From assembly GCA_015680905.1 (NCBI GenBank), contig CM027381.1:60330501-60394500 (forward strand): a stretch of DNA of 64,000 nt, written 5' to 3'. The DNA is from Coptis chinensis. Its lineage: Eukaryota; Streptophyta; Magnoliopsida; Ranunculales; Ranunculaceae. The notes beneath the pieces are model-generated. The model was not told the origin of the DNA. It did no database searches and saw nothing but the letters and a program-made list of their open reading frames with translations. Below are positions 55,858 through 64,000 of this stretch, piece after piece. A program made the translations under genes and the position numbers. Numbering within the stretch: position 1 is the first letter of the stretch; each line of letters starts with the position of its first letter.

Positions 55858-56790
55858 AAAAACTTCCCTCCACTCCGATTTGTTATTCGGGTCATCTTCG
55901 TAATCCTCTACTTCTATAAAGAAGTGAGGTTCCTTCGCCCCGCCATGCTATGATAATTTGCCGGGCTTCACGCCATTTATCATCTATGGTTGCTAACCTA
56001 TTAAGTGCTACTTGGTCCGATGGGGTGTAGGGTGCAACCGTGAGTGAGGTGTATCCGCCACCCATGCCAAGTCATTGCACGGAAAGATCGAATAATACTA
56101 TTGGTGGGTCGCGACCGCGGTCTACCTTTTAATCCAATCCGTGAAACGTGTACAAAAAACAGGAAAGAAACATAGCATAATACGTGAAATTAGAACAGGC
56201 ATAAGAAGGTACTTATGCCTCATGGTATGGGCTCGTGCTAAACTAGACATCAAAGTCCTGGGAAGGTCATAGAACCGGCGTCCATTGGCTAAAGCAAGGA
56301 AAACGCTGCAAGTGGCGTCATTCACAGAAGAAAAACGCCATTCCCCTAAAATGTTTAGCATAATCCAAAACATAACAGTTCCTATGTTCATGGACAGGCT
56401 ACCAAGGGCAACGTTATAGTCCCTTTGGTCCTCAATCTACGGAAAATGCCTCGCCCCATAAGCCTCCTGCAAAGACTCATAAGTATAGACATGCATATTA
56501 TATCAATCTAATAGCACCATGGGTCTTGTATCTCAGCGGGCATAGCAAGTCCAAGAACAAATGCTAGCAAGAACCTGGTAATTTCCATTGGTTCATCGTC
56601 AATGGTGATGGAGAAAATGCAGTTATTATAAAAATAAGATGCAAGTGCTGGAGAATAAAGTTCAGCCGGTCTTACCATAAGAGGTTCCCTACCAACGATG
56701 TGATCACCTCACAAAACCAAGCACCGTAGTAAGTAGTGCTTTGGAACAAATCTTCAAGGACTGTTCCGATATTATTATGGGAGATGTCAT
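55858..56790 (-). pseudogene. N3 ORF-B, degenerate
   Basis: Minus strand, ATG at 56790 (MTSPII...), same start context GAGATGTCAT as N2. A middle frame (56391-56122) has MNIGTVMFWIMLNILGEWRF, SLARAHTMRHKYLLMPVLIS and RIMLCFFPVFCTRF, and the end near 55870-55910 is acidic (FFIEVEDYEDD). Each block aligns with N2 ORF-B, so both derive from one gene. The lower end is approximate because the stop is displaced. Function unknown. Confidence 0.5.
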
Positions 56791-57595
56791 CTCAAAACTA
56801 CGCTCTGGAATAGTTGCAAAACAACCGGCACAACGCTAAAAACTGGAATTTTTTCGTCCAGAGAAGTCAGGCGCTGGCCAAAATAGCGCTGGCGCTTCTT
56901 TGTATTTTAGAATTCCAGAACTTAGCTGGTCGCTTTTGACTTGTAGCTGGGCGCTTCCGAGCAAATTTTTCTCGACAGTAGTAGATGGAAGCCAGCCCGA
57001 AGTTGCGATTTTGTGAAAATGGAGATAAAACGTGGGGAATCGGGTGTGAAGGGTGAGTGATGGGGTTTAGGTGTAGTGTGAGTTGTGAGGGTAGATTGTA
57101 TCAAGTTTATATAGGTTTAAAGTTGCTAGAATGGATCGGAAAGTTGCCAAAACTAATTACGGCAGTTTCTGGAAATCCTAAAATTTCCAAACTCGAAAAC
57201 GGAAACAACTCACATCCTGGATTCTGATTCAAACCCAGTATTCTTATTTGGATTTTATGATTGAATGTACCTATTTAATCTAGATTTCATCCTACAATGA
57301 TTCTCAATCATAGATAGGCCTAAACTCCATATTTTCACCTTACTCCGCAGTAAATTCTAACACTAGGGTTTTATAAAAAATACAGCTTGACATAATCAAA
57401 CCACCCCCAAACAAGTTGGGAAGGTGGGATCAATATGAAACAAGCACACATACTGAAAATAACCCTTTATATTATAATTTTCATTCGGAGGTCCTTTCAC
57501 TTACAAAATTCAAATTACGAGAATAAAAATTACATTACAATAAAACAACAAAAATAAAATAACAACAACTTATAAAACAAAAATAACTACGACTA
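56791..57595 (-). other. N3 spacer between ORF-A and ORF-B
   Basis: Holds the GCGC/GGCGCT-rich patch (about 56870-56965), the CT-rich leader, the TATA box (57106-57113) and the polypurine-like TTGTTTGGGGGTGGTTT (about 57401-57417 on the minus strand), in the same order as N2. No gene. Confidence 0.6.
57106..57113 (-). promoter_or_regulatory. Putative internal promoter TATA box of N3 ORF-B
   Basis: Minus strand TATATAAA in AAACCTATATAAACTTGA, followed by CTCACAACTCACACTACACC. Same box and same downstream segment as N2, although ORF-B itself is eroded. Confidence 0.5.
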
Positions 57596-58745
57596 TCACT
57601 CCTCATCCTCTCTAAACACCTCGCCCATGGTGACCGAGGGCAAATACCAGAAGTGGTGGCTCTTGGGCTCCGAAGGTCCAGCAGTAGCCGCCCTTCGCCG
57701 ACGACGCCATGCCTCGTGCCGTGTCCTCGAGGCAGAGTCCAGATGAGGTGGGAAGCGTGCTAGCATATCCACTCTAAACCGGCGCTGGCTTCCATCTCAC
57801 CTCGCCGCTCCCATCTCTCATCCTCCCTCCGGGTGCGGATCTCGGTTGTGATGAATGGTCGCCTGTCGAGTCCGGAGGTCCGCATGAGAGTGTCGAGTGA
57901 ACGATGCCCCTATGAAGCATAGCCATGCGCCAAAGATCGCATCAACACCCTCGAAGGCATCCAGATCAAAGCAAGTCCCATCCTCCTCATCCTCCTCCGA
58001 ATCATCCCGCTGTCCCCAGCTCCACCATCCTCTTCTTCTTCCTCTCTATCCTCAGCCCTCCTCCAAACTTGTTGGACACACTCCCTATAGATACGCTGGT
58101 TACGGTGCAGGGTAATGTAAATCCTCTCGATGCAGGAGTTGCTTTCATCTTCAAAGATGATCTTAGTAATAAGCATTGGGGAGAGGTGCCAAAGACCTTC
58201 CGAACCCCTAATAATGTTCAAGAAAACTCCAGGATGCAGAAATCATTCTTCCGCCTCCCCGAGTACCCATAGGACGTGGAGGCAGTCGGATCGATGTCAT
58301 CGACCTTTGTCCTTGTTTAGGACATTCGACCAATCCACCGAAGTCAGAGAGTTGGTTGGTCCCCGAGGGATGCTGGCGAACACAATGGGAGTTTGATTGT
58401 AACTCCCATTGATGACAAGAACGCTTCATCAACGGCTCTACCCCACAAACCGAGGATCCTGTAAAAGTGGCATTCAGATGGATTCTAGGCGAATGCCTAG
58501 AATCTCACCAACAAATTCCGTGAGTCAACTCCCTCCTCTTCTTCTTCACCAACACAAAAATCCTACTCCCTTCCAACTCCCCGGGTGTTGTAGAACCGCC
58601 GGACCAAGTCTTCATGGTAGAAGTCTTCGGTCGAAAGTACCGAGACTATTCCAGTTTCTACTAGCCATTTCGTCACCGTGAAAACGGCAAAATGGTCGGC
58701 AAAGTGAAAACTTGCTCCGGTGATGATTCGGCGTTGTTGAGCCAT
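57596..58745 (-). pseudogene. N3 ORF-A, degenerate
   Basis: Minus strand ATG at 58745, MAQQRRIITGASFHFADHF, then STEDFYHEDLVRRFYNTRG in the first frame to 58563. Later frames hold LASIPRG/TNQLSDFGGLVECPKQGQ (58432-58208), IYITLHRNQRIYRECVQQVW with AEDREEEEEDGG (58221-57910), and an Arg/His-rich C-terminus ending MGEVFREDEE at 57596. It aligns block by block with N2 ORF-A; N3 preserves the EDLVRRFYN segment in frame with the start where N2 has a shift. About 380 codons if unbroken. No catalytic motif seen. Confidence 0.55.
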
Positions 58746-60233
58746 TTGAAGTTTGAATAACGGTTTGGGGTTTGTAGATGGTGTGGTAGTGGTGGTTTAA
58801 CTTGACCGACTGAAGGAACAGTGGTGGTGGCGGGCGCAAAGACCAATTTTTTTTTTTTTTTTTTTTTGATTTTTTCGGTGGTTTTTCTTGGGTTAAATTG
58901 GTGGAGTTTGTTTTGATTGGTGTTTGAAGTCGATTGGGGTTGGGATTTGATTTTTTGGTGGGTTGTTTGATGTTTCTTTTTATTTGATTTTTGTTTTAGG
59001 TTTAAGCTTTAAGCTTGGCGTTAATGGCGGTGGAAGATGAAGAACGCGATGAACTGTTTTCGCGGAGAAGGTAAAGCGAGGGCCTCCATCCATGGTGGGC
59101 GCTGGTTGGGCCCAAGCCCAAAATCGAAATTTTTTATTTTTTCGATTTTTTCGCTAATTTCAAATCAAAATTCCCAGCTTCGCTACCGGGTCCGATTTTT
59201 TGCGAATGAGATATGGAAATGATCAGGAGAGAATTTCCTATCCAATGATCCATAAAACACTCTATTCCGACTTCAGATGACATACGTGATAGTGGAAAAC
59301 GCCTCGAAATGCGTGCATGACGTAAGTTATGCGAACGAATGAAATCTAAATTAATAGATTATGTCAATCCGAATCGTAAAACGGCCTAAGCAACTCTAAT
59401 GGGACATAAAACATTTTAGTATGGAAATTTAACACTTGACCCCCAAACAAATTTTTACAACGGCTTAGAAAATTTGTTTTTAGCATGGGTCTTTTAAAGT
59501 CGATTCTCGAGACTTCCTAGATTACTATGTTTATTTTTTTTTTTTATTTTTATTTTATTTTTAGAAGGAAAAACAATAAGCAATAAAGACATAATTCACA
59601 CCATAGAGAAACATGACTCAAAAATCTGGTGAAAAACATGCAAGAGTGGAAAACGCGGAACTATGTGAACCGTGGACTTAGGATCCGTACTTACAGCCAC
59701 ACACTCCATAGGGAGGGCCCGGTTACCTTAATGGTGCACTCACCAATATATTGGAATGAAAGGAAATGCACCAACACAGAAATTTGAGTCGCTTATAGTC
59801 GATACTCAAGACTTTATCTAAAAACATATGTATGAACATGCAGGTTGATCATATATCAACAACCTAAATAGTTGTGGATCATTCCATAAATAAATATCCC
59901 AAAAACATATCCAAACACAATCAAACACCAATTTTCCCAATGACTCAACCTAGTGATATGAAAGGGAAGTCGGATTACCCTATCAGGTAACCTATCATGC
60001 ACCTTCTTTTTAATTTTGAATGAGTGGGTGTTCTAGTAAATAAGTGTGGAAAAGTGAATGGGTGTGGAGAATATGGTGGATATGGATAAGTTTTTAGAAA
60101 GACAGCCTGTACACAATGAGGATGTGGTTTTAGCAATCGAACTCATTCATTGTGTGTGTAGGGACTGCCTCAATTCTGAAAAATGAAGGTGTCAAGTAGT
60201 TTGTCCTTCCAAGTATCCGCTTGCTAGGAGGAT
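58746..60233 (-). other. N3 region between protease and ORF-A
   Basis: Promoter-like GGGCTTGGGCCCAACC at 59106-59121 (minus strand), T/A homopolymer at 58849-58867, polypurine-like TTTGTTTGGGGGTCAAG at about 59438-59454, and remains of the protease C-terminal tail (60000-60233). The block at 59600-59780 is shared with N1 (21700-21850) but not with N2. No gene. Confidence 0.55.
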
Positions 60234-63060
60234 TTAAAAAATTATGAAGCCTGTGAGAAACAAAAGGATCGAAAGTGCAAACTCGAGATTCCTTTGAAAG
60301 GGTGGAAGGAGGGGAGTCGAGGTGGATGTTGTGGAAGTTAGCTCTTGATAGGGTGAATTTTCACCTACTCGAAAAAACTCATCAAATTCCTCATCTAGAT
60401 TGGTCATATCCACATTACTATGGTAGTCCTCTACATCTTTGAGAAAGTCATCTATCCCGTCCTCATCACTAATATGTGTATTGACTAGTGTAGGAATGGA
60501 AATGTTGGAGTCTGACTTTCCAAAGGAAAGAATTTTGGGCATATGACTATCGGGGAACGTGTTGTTGAAATAATCTCGAGCAAAGCTCTCGATCATGCTA
60601 ACCTCTCCATCCATAGACTAATCGGGTAATCGCGGTCCTTGTTTTAAAACATTGACTTCAAATGCAAGATGGCCAAAAGACATGGACATTGAACCATCAC
60701 GCAATTAATGAGCGCATTGGCGGTTGCCAAGAAAGGACGCCTTCTAGAATGATCGGGACAGTCGTTAGCTTAACTTCAGATCGAGGACTACAAAATCAGC
60801 CGGATAGTAGAAATCCGAACTTTTACCAACACATTTTCGACTACACCCTTAGGATACTTAATAGACCGACGCCTAATTGCAACGCCATTTTAGTGGGTTG
60901 TATCTTGTCTAGACCTATTTGTCCATACAAATAAAATGGGAGTAAGTTAACACTAGCCCCTAGGTCTAATAAAGCGTCGCCGTGATAGGAATCTCCTAAG
61001 GTGCATTGTACAAAGAGGGATCTAATTGGGTCCTTGTACTTAACAATTCCATTATGTTCAGATAAGGTTGGGAATTGTTCCGTTAAAAGCGTCTTTTGGT
61101 ATATTTGTCTTACGCCTAGTAGTACACAATTCCTTAAGAAACTTAGCATGGTGTGGTAGCTTTTTATAGCTTCGAGGAAAGGAAGGTTTATAGTTAGATT
61201 CTTGAAAACGCCCCTAATCTCCTCGTAATTTGTATCCCTAGTTAACATGGCTAATTTTTGTGGAAACGGTGGTTTCGTCTATATTTAGCAATGGTATCAC
61301 CCGGATGTTTAACTGTGGCTTTATGTTTCTTAGGTTGTGTTTGTAATCGGTACCTCTACGTGTGGTAGGCTCTTGAGTTTCTATTTCGTATCTAGTAAAA
61401 TAGTAGGTGTAGGAACTATGGTGGGGTAACTGTAGGCATAGTTACCTTGTTATCAACCACTCGCCGTAATCCGAGAGTGGTGATGGCATTTATCTCACCT
61501 ACATTTTCATATTCATTACTAATATTATCGGTGACCTCAAAGGTCGTGGTTTGTTATTTTAGGATTAGGTATTGCGTTACCCGGAAACACACCTTTGGGT
61601 TGGCTTTATCTCTGAGCCAACTGTTGGGTTAAATTATTAACGGATTGTAGAAGTCGCCGTTGGTTAGATTGAGCCATGGTTTGGAAAAGTTTTTTGGCTC
61701 ACTTGTATGAAGGTGTCAAGACGATCCGTTGGGTGGGTGTAGTGTTCACGGGTGGTGTTACCGAACTATTTCCGTGAATTATTTATTGGTGGATTTTGAT
61801 AGTTATTATTTACCGAACGATACCTCTATTAGCATTATAATTATTATAATTACCTTGACCTTGTGCTTGACCTTGTCGAGGTTGCACTTGGTTGTTATAA
61901 TTATTAAAATTACCCCGACTGGTCCTTGTCGTAGTGGAGCTTGGTTAAAGCCGCGGCGCGTTGGCCTAACATATTGATTATTGTACCCTCGAGGTGTGAC
62001 TTGTTGGTTATTCCTCCAACCGAAGTTGGGATTTTGTCTCCAAGGGGCTTAGGTTCACTATTAATGGAACAAGCCTGTTCATAGGCTATAGAGGACCCGA
62101 TGGGAGTCGGGATGCTCGGGACTCCAATGCGAAACTACATGGGTTTGAATTTACATTCATGACGGGGATAGGCTTTTGTTGTACAGAAATGGCCTCTACC
62201 TTTTTAGTGAGTGATTCGATTAGAGTTTTAAGCTCGAATCGGTTTAATTTCAAACATACCGGGCGGCCTTAACTGTTGAAGAAGAACTACCTCGAAAGGG
62301 GATATCATCACTACCCCCAATTATTATTTCGCTTAGTTTGGTCTTCTAAAATTTATAAGCCTCCGAGGCTCCTTTACTTAAGAAACTACCCCATTCATAA
62401 TGTCAAGGACTTCTTTATGGTGATGTTGAAGTCCTTTGAAAAGGCAACTAACTAACGTGTCTTTTGCTAGGTTATGGTGTGGACACTCTATAAGCAGATC
62501 GGTGAAACGATTCCAAGCCTCGAAAATGATTCATGAGGATTTTGTCGAAAAGAAATTAATCTTGGAAAGCATCTCATCCGCTTTAGGGGTGGGTAAAAAT
62601 GTTCCATAAACAACTGAACAAGTTTAGCCCACGAGTCCCACAGAATTAGGCTTTGGGCAGTTAACCAAGACGCCTTTATCGGCTAAGGTGAAAGGGAATA
62701 CCCTTAATTTAATTTGTTCAACCAACCGTAGGATGGTGGAATGTTGTTAGGACTTGTTCAATCCACGATGTCTTTGGTAAGGTTTTTCATGGTCTAAACC
62801 ATGAAAAACGGGTAACAAATTAAAATATTTGGAGGGATTCTCAAATCCCCGGTGGGTCCGCTAGAACGATGCAAGATTTGGGGCTATCGCCAAGGCTTTG
62901 TAGAAGTCCGAGAGGAGTCTCTCTTTCTTCCCCATTATATCGGTGGTGTGTGTGTGGAATAGTAGCTAGAGGTGTAGTTTGTGGTATACTAGATAGACTT
63001 GTTTGTTGATGTTGTTGTGTATTTACGCTAGGTGTTTTGTTCGCCGGACCTTAATCTCAT
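60234..63060 (-). pseudogene. N3 gag-protease, heavily broken
   Basis: Minus strand. Gag start ATG at 63060 (MRLRSG context), capsid-like region 62780-62330, Gly/Gln/Asn/Tyr-rich stretch near 61840-61920, joining segment YEEIRGVFKNLTINLPFLEA (61248-61180), protease active site LLDLGASVNLLPFYLY (about 60980-60930) and acidic tail with MIESFARDYFNNTFPD (60590-60540). Single-base indels occur every 100-300 bases, so no long frame remains. There is no RT after it. Layout and wording match N2 gag-protease. Confidence 0.8.
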
Positions 63061-63583
63061 GCAAGACTAAGTCGAGCTTAACTAAACATGCAACACTCCA
63101 AACAATTCGATATACTAGTATAAACCTCTAACAGAGGAGATGCGAGGTGTGGAAGAAAGGAATACCTGACAAGGCCCTTGCTTTGCTTATGAATAGCGTC
63201 TTGAATTGTGTAACGCTGTTCGGTATATAAGAGAATAGAACACTGAAAAACTTGACAACTCGAAGTTCGAATCAAACCGTGGAAACCGGAAATTTCAGCT
63301 AAAGGGGCGCTTCTGCTCTTGTGCGCGCTCGATTGCAAAGTCGAGATTCCAAGAATCTTAGCTCGGTCAGCGCTCTCTTTTGCGCTGGCGCCGCTTCAGT
63401 GTATTGATCAAATTCCAGAATATCAAGGCTGGTCGCTCTTTCTTTGAAGGGGCGATTATATTTTCTGTTGAATTTTTCCAAAACTGAAACGACAACCACA
63501 GTATGAATCAAACAAGGGTGGGTGGGTGAAATGGGACTTAAAAATGACTAATTCTATTATGAAAACAATGCTAAAGTGCAACT
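63061..63583 (-). other. N3 leader with GCGC-rich island
   Basis: Untranslated leader; GC-rich patch at 63300-63460 with GGGGCGCTTCTGC, GTGCGCGCTCG and GCGCTGGCGCCGC. Same place and character as in N1 and N2. No gene. Confidence 0.6.
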
Positions 63584-63601
63584 AAGATGGCAGCGGCGCC
63601 A
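63584..63601 (-). other. N3 primer-binding site, tRNA-Asp type
   Basis: Minus strand TGGCGCCGCTGCCATCTT, identical to N1 and N2. Between it and the LTR lies an extra 31-base segment (63604-63634) with a second site-like TGGCGGCGCC. Confidence 0.85.
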
Positions 63602-63634
63602 TTTGATAAATGTGGCATAAGAGGCGCCGCCATT

Positions 63635-64000
63635 TGGTAACTATAAAATGACTAGTCTACCTACGAAATGAACTATGAATTCACAACGTAAGTAAACTAG
63701 ATACTACTACTTTTACGTGGTTGATTATCAAAGCTTCTACTCTCAATGCGAATTGCACTAAATGGAGTACGAAGTTCGTTCCACTCCTAGTTCCCTAGCA
63801 TGGATGTTTTCTAATCTAACTAGTCGTTTTTAAGTCTATGAGAGTTTTACGAAAGGAATTATACTACGATGCAACTACCCACAAGATGCAACTAGTCGAT
63901 TATCAGACAACTAAGGGAATGCTACGTTGATTCGATGATAAGGAGTTAGAGGGGGATTGATTCCACCTTAACTCAACTTAATCCACTAGCGATTGAAGTC
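63635..64000 (-). mobile_element. N3 5' LTR, incomplete at the window end
   Basis: Begins (as its 3' end) with the complement of ATAGTTACCA at 63635 and follows the N3 3' LTR (52611 onward) nearly base for base through ACTCAACTTAATCCACTAGC. The rest lies beyond the window. Confidence 0.88.

Larger units (their letters stand above)
52611..64000 (-). mobile_element. N3: pol-less LTR retrotransposon, cut by the window end
   Basis: Minus orientation. In transcription order: 5' LTR (64000-63635, incomplete), primer-binding site, leader, gag-protease (63060-60234), ORF-A (58745-57596), ORF-B (56790-55858), 3' noncoding, polypurine tract, 3' LTR (54013-52611). The layout is the same as N2. It is older than N2, judging by many shifts. 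Inserted in G1-C protease; left flank ATCCT should recur to the right of its 5' LTR outside the window. Confidence 0.87.

Overview
The window is a stretch of plant nuclear heterochromatin made almost entirely of nested retrotransposons. The evidence is plant-type Ty3/Gypsy Athila-lineage proteins, a plant L1-type LINE whose ORF2 ends in an RNase H domain, a CACTA-type terminus, tRNA-Asp-like primer-binding sites, and A/T-rich spacers. I found no intact host gene, rRNA, tRNA or CRISPR array. The sequence does not let me name a species; a flowering plant, probably a eudicot, is the safest reading.

Two related LTR families dominate. Family G1 is an Athila-like Gypsy element with gag, protease, RT/RNase H, integrase, a small cysteine-rich ORF after integrase and LTRs of about 1.6 kb. 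It is present as degraded pieces D (852-4250, minus), A (4256-18438, plus), B (26656-48542, plus, interrupted) and C (50099-52610, minus). Family N has LTRs of 1.07-1.66 kb that begin TGATAAGAGCCCAAAA, and it has gag-protease but no RT or integrase. It appears as N1 (18439-26655, minus, a composite), N2 (35052-47565, plus), N3 (52611-64000+, minus), two clean solo LTRs (9318-10815 and 12129-13600) and one LTR cut by the window edge (1-851). Both families share the LTR start, the primer-binding-site type and the polypurine context, so G1 is a plausible source of the enzymes N lacks.

N2 and N3 carry two further degenerate genes downstream of gag-protease, called ORF-A and ORF-B here. Each has promoter-like DNA in front and a polypurine-like G tract behind; the TATA box before ORF-B is kept in both copies. 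This modular gag-protease/ORF-A/ORF-B element without pol is the best candidate for an undescribed system in the window.

Nesting order: N1 sits in G1-D/B (target duplication GTGTT, its two halves now at 852 and 26656 in opposite orientation, implying an inversion). A full-length LINE (26692-32562) lies in the small ORF of G1-B. N2 lies in the LTR of G1-B. A truncated second LINE (6412-7998) and a CACTA-like insertion (8308-14256), with an exon-like fragment, a 180-bp MITE and both solo LTRs, interrupt the 3' part of G1-A. A third LTR type (48975-50098) separates G1 sequence in opposite orientations. N3 lies in the protease gene of G1-C.
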